From Candidatus Omnitrophota bacterium (lineage in GTDB: Bacteria; Hinthialibacterota; Hinthialibacteria; OLB16), in the NCBI GenBank assembly GCA_020632575.1, contig JACKFH010000001.1, positions 310,001-374,000 on the forward strand: a DNA stretch of 64,000 nt, in the 5' to 3' direction. The notes beneath the pieces are model-generated. The model was given only the letters and a program-made list of their open reading frames with translations. It was not told the DNA's origin and ran no database searches. Both the position numbers and the translations under genes were made by a program. Of the stretch, positions 53,077 to 62,487 are shown one piece after another; position 1 is the first letter of the stretch; each line of letters begins with the position of its first letter.

Positions 53077-53724
53077 ATGCGGACTTTCTTTTTTGCTTTC
53101 CTCCTTTTTCAAGGCCTCCCCTTCCCTCCCCACGAATGCTTTGGAAAGAATGAGGCGGTCCAAGTTTCTCCCGGAGAAGGCGACAAGGAGAAAGTCAAAG
53201 CTTCTCTCCAAAAACTGGTCGATGAATTCGATTACGGTCCCAATGACCATTGCGCGATCATTGTTGTAGAGAGCCAAAGGCTTTATTTGCTCGAAGGTCG
53301 CCGTGTCCGATCGGTTTTCCCGGTGTCCACCTCCAAGTACGGAGTTGGCGGCGAGGCCAATAGCAACAAGACTCCGCCAGGCACGCACCGGATCGAGGAA
53401 AAGATTGGCGACAAGGCGCCCCTAGGAACCATCTTTCGAGCACGGGGGAACACCGGAAAGATCGCCAAAATCTACACCCGGCCAAAAGACCTGCATGATG
53501 ATTTGGTGACCACCCGAATTTTATGGCTGAAGGGCCTGGAGGAGGGGATCAATTCCGGCAAGGGAGTCGATTCCTACAAACGGATGATCTACATCCACGG
53601 CACCCCCGAAGAGGGGTTGATCGGGCAACCCGCCTCCCACGGATGTGTCCGTCTCAAGAACAGCGATGTGGTTGAGACTTTCAGTTTTCTCTCGCTTGGG
53701 AGTTTGGTAGACATAATCAAGTGA
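53077..53724 (+). CDS. L,D-transpeptidase (YkuD domain)
   Basis: 215 residues from the ATG at 53077: signal peptide (MRTFFFAFLLFQGLPFPPHE), a linker, then a YkuD catalytic domain from about 70 to the end. It shows IIVVESQRLYLLEGRRVRSV, STSKYGVGGEANSNKTPPGT, IYIHGTPEEGLIGQPASHG and the active-site SHGCVRLKNSDV, with C190 as nucleophile. Such enzymes form 3-3 cross-links in peptidoglycan or attach proteins to it, in the periplasm. Nine bases separate it from the SagB-type gene; a TTG at 53065 overlapping that stop is a possible alternative start. Confidence 0.92.
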   Translation: MRTFFFAFLLFQGLPFPPHECFGKNEAVQVSPGEGDKEKVKASLQKLVDEFDYGPNDHCAIIVVESQRLYLLEGRRVRSVFPVSTSKYGVGGEANSNKTPPGTHRIEEKIGDKAPLGTIFRARGNTGKIAKIYTRPKDLHDDLVTTRILWLKGLEEGINSGKGVDSYKRMIYIHGTPEEGLIGQPASHGCVRLKNSDVVETFSFLSLGSLVDIIK

Positions 53725-53930
53725 GACTGAACACAGGATTAAGTGTCTGATTGATATAGACTTAGAGTACAGGCTCTTCCCGCGAGAACAAATTAAAGAG
53801 AAAGGAAAAAAGAAATTCATGCCACGTTGTTACAAATTTGAGTATACTGCCAATACAAGGTCCTTTACCAACCATGCCACCTCGCCATTATGTTTCTTAA
53901 GTTGAGGTAAGGGAGAGTGTGGAGTGTAAA
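53725..53930. other. AT-rich intergenic region upstream of the histidine kinase
   Basis: 206 bases, markedly richer in A and T than the flanking genes, with a TATACT hexamer at 53843-53848 that could serve as a -10 box. No -35 match at the proper spacing and no gene were seen. Confidence 0.4.
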
Positions 53931-56390
53931 ATGGAAGGCGAGCTTCATACCAACATAAAAGTGGAATCCCCGGTCACGAAAGCTAGGGGTTTTGAATCCC
54001 ACCCGAGCGAACGGGATAATTCGTCCCTCCTGAAACGCCCATGCCCAATCGGTGAATTTGTCAGTCTAATCACTCCCGACTATCGCTACGCCAGTGTGAA
54101 CAACGGCTTGGCGGAGGCGCAAGGTAAGACCATTGAAGCCCTGACCGGAATGCCTCTTCGAGAGGTTTGGGGAGAAACGGTTTTTGAAGGGATCATCAAG
54201 GAACATCTGGACGCTTGCCTGGCTGACGAGGTCGTCCACTACCAATCCTGGTTCGACTTCCCCAATACCGGCCGGCGTTACTGGGAAGTCAGCTATTATC
54301 CCTACCGAGAAGACGCGAAAAACATCAGCCACGCGATGGTGGTGACTCGCGACATGACAGAACAACAACGGTCGAGAGAATTGCTCGACCTCGAGAGCGG
54401 CGTTCTCGAACTGATCGCCAAGGGGGTGCATCCCAGGGGGACGCTCTCCCTGCTTCAGGAAAAGGTCACGCAAATTCTGCCCGGGATTTTCTTTTTCATC
54501 CGAGTTGTGAATCGTAAAAACGGCCATCTGGAGACTTTTCTCCATCCCCCTCATCTCGACCTGGATTCTCCCTTCTTGAAACCCTTCAAACCCTCTCAGG
54601 ATTCCGGAGTCTGTGGAGCGGCTGTTTACCATGGAACCGCGGTGGCGATGGAGAATTTGGAAGGTCAAAACTGGAAGGCGAACCAGGTTGCAGGACCCGA
54701 AACGCCGATCGAGCGGGCCCTGGCGATCCCCTTCCGGGGTTCGAAAGAAAAAGTCCTTGGCGTTGCTTCCTTTTACTATCCCCCAGACAAGTTTTACGAA
54801 TCGGCGCAACTTGAAGTCCTGGAATTCGCGTCTCGCCTCGCCGGATTGGCGATTGACCAATTCTATGCCGAACAACAGCGTATTCGTTTGGAAACCGCCA
54901 TCGAGCAGGCGGGCGAAAGCATCATTATCACCGACGCTGACGGGATCATTCAGTATGTCAATCCCGCGTTTGAAAGTTGTTCGGGATATACCCGGGAAGA
55001 GGTCCTTCAAAAGCCAGTAAGCACCCTCGACCGAGACGAGGACGGCGAATCATTTCGTCAACTGGTCTTCGAAGAATTGAGACACGGAAATCTCTGGTCA
55101 GGTCGATTTCAAACCCGGCGGAAGGATGGTTCTCTCTTCGAAACCGAGGCTACAGTTACGCCTGTCCGCGATACTGACGGTGAAATTGTCTCTTGGGTCT
55201 CGGTCCAAAGGGATGTCACCCACCAAGCGAACCTTGAGAACCAGTTGCGTCACGCCCAAAAAATGGAGGCTGTGGGTCAACTGGCGGGAGGGGTCGCGCA
55301 CGATTTCAACAACATCCTTCAAGCAATCTATGGCGCCAGCGAGATGGCTTTGAGTGGGCTAGATGAATCTTCGCAGGCTGGTCAGGATATCGAGGATGTC
55401 ATCAAATCCGCCGATCGCGGTTCAGAGTTGATCCGTCAATTGCTTGCCTTCAGCCGAAGAAATGTCTACAAACCTCAGCCGGTGAATCTCAACTCCCTTG
55501 TTGAAGAAATGCTGAAAATGCTTGATCGGATCCTTGGCGAGAACATCGAAATCACCTTCCTTCCCCAACCCGACTTGGCGGAATTATGGGGAGACTCTGG
55601 GCAGATCGAGCAGATTCTACTGAATTTAGTCATGAACGCCCGGGACTCGATGCCAGATGGTGGGCGCATCGCCATTCAAACGGTCGTGACATCCCCTCCT
55701 TTGGGACCTCAGTATTACCCCTCGGAACCCGAAAGGAAGAACTACGTTCGAATGTCCCTTTCCGACACCGGGACAGGCATTCCCGAAGAGGTCAAAGACC
55801 GGATTTTCGAACCCTTTTTCACCACCAAGGAAGTGGGGAAGGGGACCGGGTTGGGATTGTCCATCGTGTTCGGCATCCTCAAACAGCACCAAGGCTTTGT
55901 CCATTTCGAATCGCGGAAAGGGAGAGGGACGCGATTCGATCTCTACTTCCCCCTGGCGGATCAGGCGGCGAGCGACCCGAAAGGGCCGGTCGCCCCGAAG
56001 ACCCCAAGATCCGGAAACGACGAGTTGATTCTCTTGGCCGAGGATAACGATCAGATTCGAGAGGTGACCGCTACCATGTTGCGACGGGCCGGGTATCGGG
56101 TGATCGAAGCGTCGGATGGCGTCGAGGCGATCCGACTTTTCGAAAGGCACATGTTGGACACCGCTTTGGCCTTTCTCGATGTTCGCATGCCCAACGAATC
56201 CGGCAAAGCGGTATATGAGGCGATCCGGCGGGTGCGGTCCGAACTTCCCGTGGTCTTCGCGACCGGTTTTTCGGCGGACATCCTCGGGAATTGCGCAGAG
56301 GTGGACCCTCTCGTTCAGGTCCTCCCCAAACCCTTTCGTGAGAGCGAACTTCTGGAAAAAGTCGCGAGGGGTCTCCGAATGCTATCCTAA
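53931..56390 (+). CDS. hybrid sensor histidine kinase with C-terminal receiver
   Basis: 819 residues, with no membrane segments, so cytoplasmic. Order: PAS (about 35-150; YASVNNGLAEAQGKTIEALT), GAF (155-310), a second PAS (315-440; GYTREEVLQKPVSTLDRDED, VSVQRDVTHQ), HisKA with phospho-acceptor H457 in GGVAHDFNNILQAIYGA, HATPase with LNLVMNARDSMPDGG, SDTGTGIPEEVKDRIFEPFF and GTGLGLSIVFGILKQHQGFV, then a receiver domain with D750 in LAFLDVRMPNESG. ATG at 53931 (GGAG six bases upstream) is preferred over the GTG at 53919. No response regulator with an output domain is adjacent, so it is an orphan. Confidence 0.94.
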   Translation: MEGELHTNIKVESPVTKARGFESHPSERDNSSLLKRPCPIGEFVSLITPDYRYASVNNGLAEAQGKTIEALTGMPLREVWGETVFEGIIKEHLDACLADEVVHYQSWFDFPNTGRRYWEVSYYPYREDAKNISHAMVVTRDMTEQQRSRELLDLESGVLELIAKGVHPRGTLSLLQEKVTQILPGIFFFIRVVNRKNGHLETFLHPPHLDLDSPFLKPFKPSQDSGVCGAAVYHGTAVAMENLEGQNWKANQVAGPETPIERALAIPFRGSKEKVLGVASFYYPPDKFYESAQLEVLEFASRLAGLAIDQFYAEQQRIRLETAIEQAGESIIITDADGIIQYVNPAFESCSGYTREEVLQKPVSTLDRDEDGESFRQLVFEELRHGNLWSGRFQTRRKDGSLFETEATVTPVRDTDGEIVSWVSVQRDVTHQANLENQLRHAQKMEAVGQLAGGVAHDFNNILQAIYGASEMALSGLDESSQAGQDIEDVIKSADRGSELIRQLLAFSRRNVYKPQPVNLNSLVEEMLKMLDRILGENIEITFLPQPDLAELWGDSGQIEQILLNLVMNARDSMPDGGRIAIQTVVTSPPLGPQYYPSEPERKNYVRMSLSDTGTGIPEEVKDRIFEPFFTTKEVGKGTGLGLSIVFGILKQHQGFVHFESRKGRGTRFDLYFPLADQAASDPKGPVAPKTPRSGNDELILLAEDNDQIREVTATMLRRAGYRVIEASDGVEAIRLFERHMLDTALAFLDVRMPNESGKAVYEAIRRVRSELPVVFATGFSADILGNCAEVDPLVQVLPKPFRESELLEKVARGLRMLS

Positions 56391-56503
56391 AGACCGATTT
56401 ATTCTACACTTACAGCCCCGACAACCAGAGGGTCCTTTGGACTTGGACCCCTTTTGAAACCGAAGGCTTGCCTTACAGGGCAAAATCTAGGACATTAGGC
56501 CAT

Positions 56504-58069
56504 ATGCGACTCCTCGCCCGCCTAGTTGTTGGTATCGTGCTCTTCAGCGTCCCTGCTCTGGGACAGTCCCCAACCATTAATGGCGATTTCGACGGCGATG
56601 GTGTCGCCGGGCCGAAAGACCTCCTTCAAATGATCCAAGGTTTTGGGCAACCCGTTTCGGCGGGCTCGGGGAACCTTCTATGGGCCAAGCGGGCCTACAG
56701 TCAGAAGATCGATAGCGCGAACGATGTGGCGCTCGGATCCGGCGGAGAGGTTTTTGTCACTGGACAATGGACCGAGGGGATCATTTTCGGCGAGGGAGAA
56801 GCCACCCAAACAATCCTGAACAGCGAAACCTCTAACGCCTATGTCGCCCGTTATAATTCGGATGGAAGTTTTATCTGGGTTCGCACCCCCTCGGGTGGAT
56901 CGGTCGTTTCCGATGGGATCGCTGTCCGTCAAACGGACCATTCGGTCTATGCAACCGGCCGCTTCACAAGCACGGCGACTTTTTGGAATACCGGCGCCCC
57001 CCAATTGATGGCCACCTCGCAAGGGAGTGGAGACACTTTCTTGCTGCGCGCCACCGCGGATGGGGACCTCGAAGATTTGAGAGATGCCGGCGGCGGAGGC
57101 TACGATGAAGCCTCAGTGGTGGATGTCCTTCCCGATGGAACTCATATCCAAATGGGGTTGTTGGAGGACACGGTGGTATTTGGCGAGGGCGATTCGACAG
57201 TCACCCTCGAATCGGTCATGAACGATCGAAACCCATTCCTGGTCAAGTACAATCCCGATGGATCGCCCGCTTGGGGCCGTGTCATCCAAGTCAACCTATT
57301 CGCGGATTTGTTCGATGCCGCCCTGCTCCCGGATGGGAGGGTGGCGGTCACCGGCGTGTTTGACGATCCGCTGACCCTCGGTTCGGGCGAAACGAACGAG
57401 ACGGTGCTCAATCCGGCGGGCGGGGATGACGCATTCCTCGCCTTGTTCAATTCGGACGGCACTCTTGCTTGGGCGAGGAGCGATGGGGGTATGCAGGACG
57501 ACGAGGGACTTGGGGTTACGGTCCTACCGGACGATGGCGGTCTCGTTTTTTGCGGTCGTTTCGAGGACGTGGCCACTTTCGGAGCCGGAACCCCCGCCGA
57601 ACGATTGCTCACCTCGACCGAGAATACGGACATCTTCATTGCCAAATACGATTTAGGCGGGAATTTGGTTTGGGCCAAGCGCGCCGGCGGCTTTGGCAGC
57701 AACCGCCCCTCACGAGTCGCGGCCACACCCGAGGGTGGCGCGGTGGTCGTGGGCTCATTTCAAGAAACTTGCGCTTTCGGAACTGGCGAGCCGAATGAAA
57801 CCTCCCTGGTCTCCGAGGGAATGAACGACGCCTTTGTCGCGAAATACGAGGCGAGCGGGGGTCTTCTTTGGGCGAAGCGGATGGGAGGCTTGGAAAATGA
57901 CGCCGCCGCGAGTGTCGCGGTCCATTCCGATGGAACCTCCGTGGTAGTTGGTCAATTTCGAGTGGTTGCCACTTTCGGAGAGGACGAGCCGGGGGAAACC
58001 GTGCTCGACGCGGAAGGCATCAACAATTTCCCAAATCCATCCATCTTCGTGGCCAAGTTCGGACCCTAA
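56504..58069 (+). CDS. secreted beta-propeller (SBBP-like) protein with N-terminal EF-hand
   Basis: 521 residues. Signal peptide (MRLLARLVVGIVLFSVPALG), then at once an EF-hand (NGDFDGDGVAGPKDLLQMIQ), and then about seven blades with the repeated form LLWAKRAYSQ / FIWVRTPSGG / LAWARSDGGM / LVWAKRAGGF / LLWAKRMGG, each followed by ATFGxGE-type segments. This is the SBBP/beta-propeller type seen in secreted proteins of several phyla. The EF-hand at the N-terminus is unusual: other tagged proteins here carry it at the C-terminus. The next gene starts nine bases later and has the same layout, so they probably form an operon. Confidence 0.8.
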   Translation: MRLLARLVVGIVLFSVPALGQSPTINGDFDGDGVAGPKDLLQMIQGFGQPVSAGSGNLLWAKRAYSQKIDSANDVALGSGGEVFVTGQWTEGIIFGEGEATQTILNSETSNAYVARYNSDGSFIWVRTPSGGSVVSDGIAVRQTDHSVYATGRFTSTATFWNTGAPQLMATSQGSGDTFLLRATADGDLEDLRDAGGGGYDEASVVDVLPDGTHIQMGLLEDTVVFGEGDSTVTLESVMNDRNPFLVKYNPDGSPAWGRVIQVNLFADLFDAALLPDGRVAVTGVFDDPLTLGSGETNETVLNPAGGDDAFLALFNSDGTLAWARSDGGMQDDEGLGVTVLPDDGGLVFCGRFEDVATFGAGTPAERLLTSTENTDIFIAKYDLGGNLVWAKRAGGFGSNRPSRVAATPEGGAVVVGSFQETCAFGTGEPNETSLVSEGMNDAFVAKYEASGGLLWAKRMGGLENDAAASVAVHSDGTSVVVGQFRVVATFGEDEPGETVLDAEGINNFPNPSIFVAKFGP

Positions 58070-58078
58070 GGACTTTCG

Positions 58079-58996
58079 ATGAGAGAACGGAATCGAATCC
58101 ATAGTCTATCGTTTCGGGTGAGGGCCACTTGTTTGGGATTGCTCCTCGCGCCCGGATTGGTTTTCTGCCAACCCGCTCACTCACAGGGAGTCTCCCCCGC
58201 GCTGGATCTCGACCGCAGTGGAGAAATCGATTCCAACGATGTTTTTCTTTTCGCCTCAATTTGGTTGGAGATGTACGACATTGGCGCGCGCAACTTTAAC
58301 ATCGAGGATTTCTTTCCCATGGCTGGAGGGAACACTTGGCATTACACAGCCGGCATTGGGGAGCCGACCGACGAGAATTTCGCGTTCGTGATTGAGCAAC
58401 AGTTCGAACCCTTGCCAAGCGGTTTCGAGGCTTTCCGCATCCGAAACGATTATGACGCGGGCCGTGGCGACCGACAGGGTGTCACCGACCTCTGGCGGTA
58501 CGACGATTCCGGGAACCTTTTCTACGAGGGATTTCTTTCGGATGTCACTCTGACACTCGGGTTGGGAATCGAAGTTCCCCCACAGGTCGTCTACTTCTCC
58601 GATCCGCTTCCCTTTGGAATCCGCGATCAGGAGGTTGGGCAGATCCTGCAAGGGACCGCCACTTCGACCATTGAGGTCAATGTCAATGACCAACCGATGG
58701 AACTTGTCTTTGAGGCGACAGGCGAACTGCAGGCGACCGGTTTTCTGCAGACCTTCGCCACCGACCTCGGGGAATTCACCGATGTCCTCCGGGTCCGATT
58801 CAATGTGACGATCGGGTTGACCATGGGGGACGAAGTGTTCGAATTCGATTTCTTCAACAACACAGTCTTTTTCAAAGAGGGGATCGGCCCGATCGCCATC
58901 GATCTCAGCCCCGATGTCAACAACAACGGAGCGCTCACCATCGACATGGGGACGATCTTTGTGGATGGCTCTCCGGTCGAGATCACGGCACAGTAG
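58079..58996 (+). CDS. secreted protein with N-terminal EF-hand, unknown function
   Basis: 305 residues. Signal peptide (RVRATCLGLLLAPGLVFCQP), an EF-hand (LDLDRSGEIDSNDVFLFASI, about 41-60), then a beta-rich domain beginning FFPMAGGNTWHYTAGIGEPT, with YFSDPLPFGIRDQEVGQILQ and FMQTF-like strands ending KEGIGPIAIDLSPDVNNNGA. The NTWHY...EGIGPI pattern resembles small lipoprotein-like proteins in which a paragraph of strands ends in an VGxV/EGIGPI motif. No family assigned. It follows the propeller gene by nine bases and shares its signal peptide-EF-hand order. Confidence 0.7.
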   Translation: MRERNRIHSLSFRVRATCLGLLLAPGLVFCQPAHSQGVSPALDLDRSGEIDSNDVFLFASIWLEMYDIGARNFNIEDFFPMAGGNTWHYTAGIGEPTDENFAFVIEQQFEPLPSGFEAFRIRNDYDAGRGDRQGVTDLWRYDDSGNLFYEGFLSDVTLTLGLGIEVPPQVVYFSDPLPFGIRDQEVGQILQGTATSTIEVNVNDQPMELVFEATGELQATGFLQTFATDLGEFTDVLRVRFNVTIGLTMGDEVFEFDFFNNTVFFKEGIGPIAIDLSPDVNNNGALTIDMGTIFVDGSPVEITAQ

Positions 58997-59132
58997 GTTC
59001 CGGGGCCGATTCGGCCTATCTCTCCATCTAAACAAAAAATTCATTGTACTTGCCCGGTGTTTCCGCGATAACTTATGGGATAGGACATCCCGAAAACCGC
59101 CTCGGCCCTTGAGCCGGAGGGAGGAGCCAACC

Positions 59133-60956
59133 ATGTGTGGCATTGTCGCTTACCTGGGCAAAAAGAAAGCTTTGCCGATTCTCCTTGAAGGCCTAAAGCG
59201 TTTGGAATACCGAGGTTACGACTCGGCGGGACTCGCGATTGCCAATGGGAAACTCAGGGTTTGGAAGAGCGAAGGCCGGATCACCCGTCTGGAAGAAAAG
59301 GTGGCGAAGGAGAACCTTTCAGCCACAACCGGCATCGCGCACACCCGTTGGGCGACTCATGGGGCGCCCAATGAAACCAACGCTCACCCCCACTGCGATC
59401 AGTCCGGCCGGATCGCGGTTGTCCACAACGGGATCATCGAAAACTACCAAACCATCCGCGCCTTTCTCGAAAAGAAAGGGATTGTTTTCGCCAGCGAAAC
59501 CGACTCCGAGGTGCTCGCCCAATTGATCGGCCATCTCTACAAAGGCGACCTCGAGGAAGCCGTCCGCGCCGCTCTCAAAGAGACCAAGGGGACCTATGGC
59601 ATCGCGGTCATTTCCTCGGAGGAGCCGGACCGGATTGTCGCGGCCTGCAATGGCAGCCCCCTGGTCCTCGGCATTGGCGAGGGAGAATTCCTCATTGCTT
59701 CGGATGCCGGAGCGATTGTCCAGCACACCACCCAGGTGGTCCGTCTTGGCGATGGCGAAGTGGCTGTCCTCGATCGTGAGGGCTTTCGAACCACGACCCT
59801 CGACGCAAAACCGATCGAAAAAGAGATCGCCGATGTCGAGTACTCCCTCGAGGAGATCGAGCTGGGCGGTTTTGAACACTACATGGCGAAGGAGATCTTT
59901 GAGCAACCCAAATGCTTGGAAGACAGCCTTCGCGGTCGAATGCGACTCGACGATGGAAAGATCGTTCTCGGCGGCCTCGCTCAACTCTCCCGTGAAATCG
60001 TGCGAGCAAGAAGGATTATTCTCACCGGCTGTGGTTCGGCTTGGCATGCCTGCCTGGTCGGGGAGTATCTGTTGGAGGAACTTGCTCGGATCCCTGTCGA
60101 GGTCGAGTACGCCAGCGAACTTCGGTATCGCAATCCGATCATCGAGGAAGGGGCGGTGGTGATCGCTGTCAGTCAATCCGGCGAGACCGCCGACACCCTG
60201 GCCGCCGTTCGAGAGGTGAGAGACAAGGGCGCCATGGTTCTCGGAATCGTCAACTCGGTCGGAAGCGCCATTCCCAAAGAGACCGACGCGGGTGTGTATC
60301 TCCATGTCGGACCGGAAATCGGAGTCGCCAGCACGAAAGCCTATACGGGCCAGTTGCTGGTTTTCACTTTGTTGGCTCTCTACTTGGGTCGAAGGAAGAA
60401 TCTCAGCGAGGCGACCCTCATCGATTACCTTGGCGCGCTCTCCAAAATCCCCGATCAGATTCAACAGACTCTGAAACTTTCCGATTCAATACGTGACGCC
60501 GCCAAGGACTTGGTTAGTCATGAGAACTGGCTCTTCCTCGGTCGAGGATTCAATTATCCCACTGCTTTGGAGGGCGCCCTCAAACTCAAAGAGATCAGTT
60601 ACATCCACGCCGAGGGAATGCCAGCCGCGGAGATGAAGCATGGCCCCATCGCTCTGATCAACGAGGGGATGCCGGTGGTCTTTGTCGCCACCAAAAACTC
60701 GCAGCACTCAAAAATCATGAGCAACATCGAAGAGGTGAAGAGTCGCGGTGGAAAAGTTATCGCGATCGCCACCGAGGGGGACACGGCGATCGCGGCTCGC
60801 GCCGATCAAGTCTTTTTTGTCCCGGACACCTTGGAGCCGCTGCAACCCCTGCTCGCGGTGGTTCCCCTCCAATTGCTGGCTTATCACGCGGCGCTGTTGC
60901 GGGGCTGCAATGTGGACAAACCGAGGAACCTGGCGAAGAGTGTGACAGTGGAGTAA
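59133..60956 (+). CDS. glmS: glutamine--fructose-6-phosphate aminotransferase (isomerising)
   Basis: 607 residues, the usual length. It makes glucosamine 6-phosphate from fructose 6-phosphate and glutamine, the entry step to peptidoglycan and amino-sugar synthesis. The N-terminal class II glutaminase begins MCGIVAYLGKKKALPILLEG, with Cys2 as nucleophile, and contains HTRWATHGAPNETNAHPHCD and VVHNGIIENY. Two SIS domains follow: TGCGSAWHACLVGEYLLEEL, AVSQSGETADTLAAVREV, VASTKAYTGQL, and FLGRGFNYPTALEGALKLKE, EGMPAAEMKHGPIALI, with the closing PRNLAKSVTVE. A strong GGAGGGAGGAG precedes the ATG; the longer frame from 58914 overlaps the previous gene. No glmS ribozyme was recognised in the 136-base leader. 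Confidence 0.97.
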   Translation: MCGIVAYLGKKKALPILLEGLKRLEYRGYDSAGLAIANGKLRVWKSEGRITRLEEKVAKENLSATTGIAHTRWATHGAPNETNAHPHCDQSGRIAVVHNGIIENYQTIRAFLEKKGIVFASETDSEVLAQLIGHLYKGDLEEAVRAALKETKGTYGIAVISSEEPDRIVAACNGSPLVLGIGEGEFLIASDAGAIVQHTTQVVRLGDGEVAVLDREGFRTTTLDAKPIEKEIADVEYSLEEIELGGFEHYMAKEIFEQPKCLEDSLRGRMRLDDGKIVLGGLAQLSREIVRARRIILTGCGSAWHACLVGEYLLEELARIPVEVEYASELRYRNPIIEEGAVVIAVSQSGETADTLAAVREVRDKGAMVLGIVNSVGSAIPKETDAGVYLHVGPEIGVASTKAYTGQLLVFTLLALYLGRRKNLSEATLIDYLGALSKIPDQIQQTLKLSDSIRDAAKDLVSHENWLFLGRGFNYPTALEGALKLKEISYIHAEGMPAAEMKHGPIALINEGMPVVFVATKNSQHSKIMSNIEEVKSRGGKVIAIATEGDTAIAARADQVFFVPDTLEPLQPLLAVVPLQLLAYHAALLRGCNVDKPRNLAKSVTVE

Positions 60957-60981
60957 CCGCGACTGGAAACAGGGGGGCGAA

Positions 60982-62487
60982 TCAACCCTGATACTCCTTC
61001 CCGGCACCGTGTTCCCGGATGACGCGTTGGATTCTCTCCTTCGCCTCTAAGGCGAGTTCTTTCCTTGCCGCCGCCACCTCCCATCGCGCGAGGCCATTCT
61101 CGCTCTGGGAAACCCGTTGGCAGACCTGAAGCCAATCCGGATCCAACCGGGTCGCCGCGTCGATGTTGAAAGGGAGGCCTCGACGCATCAGGGTCGCCTC
61201 GAGGTCCTCGCCACGTGAAGTTTTTTTCATGGCCGAGGCGCCGTCAACCGTGAACTCCTTTTCGACCGCAAGCAGCGCCGACACACGACTCTCGTCGGAG
61301 GGGAAACGGTGGCCCCATTCCCGCTCCCGGGCGGTTTGCGACTGAATTTCGAAGAGACGGTCGAAGGCCTCGGGTCGATCCCTCCAAAGCCGAGTCACCA
61401 AGAGGACGAAGTAAAGCGTGTTCTCGGTGCAGTAATCCTGCCCGTCATATCGGAAGCGTTCATAATAGTGGGCTGACTCCTCGACGCCACCAAGAATCTC
61501 CGGATAGTCGATCATCGATTGCTTGATCTGCGAGTGACCGTTGCGGTTGACCGAAACCTGGACCCCCGCTCTCGCCATCTCCATTACCGCTAGCGGGTTC
61601 GATTTCAGACAGGCGAAAACCTCGCGGTCCTCTCCCTCGAATCGTTTCAGGATCTCCGGAAGGATCGCCGCGTAGACGAAACTGGAAGAAAGGTAACGAC
61701 CCTCTCCGGAATAGAAATCGATCCGGTCGCCATCCCCATCGAAAAAGACGCCCATCCGATATTTTCCAGTCTCGAGTTGGAGACGTCCCTCTCGAGTCAC
61801 ACTCTCCTTCACCGGGTTTGGGTCGCCCAAGGGAAATCCGCCATCCGGAATGGCATGGATCGGATGCAGGTCCGCCGCGGCCGTTTCAAAGGCCTCCATC
61901 ATTTCATAACCCGCGGCGCCATTCAGGTAATCGTGGAGGACGGGAAAGCCCTCCAATCCCTGAGGGGGAACCCCGGCCAGACTCATGCTGTAATCGATAT
62001 AGTTTTCGGTTGGATCATGCAATGAGAGAGTTCCCTGAGTGGTTTGAGGGACGCCCAGGTCGTTTCGATAAAAGTCTTCGATTTTCCGAAGGCCACCCAT
62101 CGGCCCAATGTCCCTGGCGATGGGGCAAACCCCGGGTCCAATAATCTTCCTCCCGGTGTCCCCAGCGGGATTGTGGGAGGCTCCGATCAAAACGCCCGCC
62201 TTGGCGGAATTGTCCATCGCCGCGAAATAAAACTTTGAAGTTGAGCAGGCGCCAGGAATGAGTGTCACGTCCAATCCAGACTTTCGATAAATCTCGGAGG
62301 TGATATTCAGATAGTGAGGCCCCATGCTCCGAGCGTCGTGGCCGACCAACACCGAACGCACACCGAGGCATTCATGGAAATACCGGGCCTCCGCCCGAGC
62401 CAAACGGATCGCTAATTCGACCGTCAAAAACTCGCTCGGGGTTCGGATGTCATAAGCGCGGAACATGGAGAGATTCAAATCGGACAT
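60982..62487 (-). CDS. phosphoglucomutase/phosphomannomutase family protein
   Basis: 501 residues of the alpha-D-phosphohexomutase family, which interconverts 1- and 6-phosphorylated hexoses or hexosamines. Catalytic serine S104 in LIGASHNPAGDTGRKI, metal-binding loop DGDGD at 250-254 (MGVFFDGDGDRIDFYS) and a sugar-binding-type segment SVNRNGHSQIKQSMID. The N-terminus MSDLNLSMFRAYDIRTPSEF is typical. Substrate (glucose, mannose or glucosamine) cannot be told; proximity to glmS, with which it converges, hints at amino-sugar or cell-envelope precursor metabolism. Its ATG follows directly after the stop of the DeoR regulator gene, so the two are co-translated. Confidence 0.93.
   Translation of the reverse strand: MSDLNLSMFRAYDIRTPSEFLTVELAIRLARAEARYFHECLGVRSVLVGHDARSMGPHYLNITSEIYRKSGLDVTLIPGACSTSKFYFAAMDNSAKAGVLIGASHNPAGDTGRKIIGPGVCPIARDIGPMGGLRKIEDFYRNDLGVPQTTQGTLSLHDPTENYIDYSMSLAGVPPQGLEGFPVLHDYLNGAAGYEMMEAFETAAADLHPIHAIPDGGFPLGDPNPVKESVTREGRLQLETGKYRMGVFFDGDGDRIDFYSGEGRYLSSSFVYAAILPEILKRFEGEDREVFACLKSNPLAVMEMARAGVQVSVNRNGHSQIKQSMIDYPEILGGVEESAHYYERFRYDGQDYCTENTLYFVLLVTRLWRDRPEAFDRLFEIQSQTAREREWGHRFPSDESRVSALLAVEKEFTVDGASAMKKTSRGEDLEATLMRRGLPFNIDAATRLDPDWLQVCQRVSQSENGLARWEVAAARKELALEAKERIQRVIREHGAGKEYQG

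Noticed and set aside
58997..59132. glmS ribozyme in the 5' leader
   Set aside because: The 136-base leader shows no recognisable ribozyme core, and these ribozymes are mainly known from Firmicutes.
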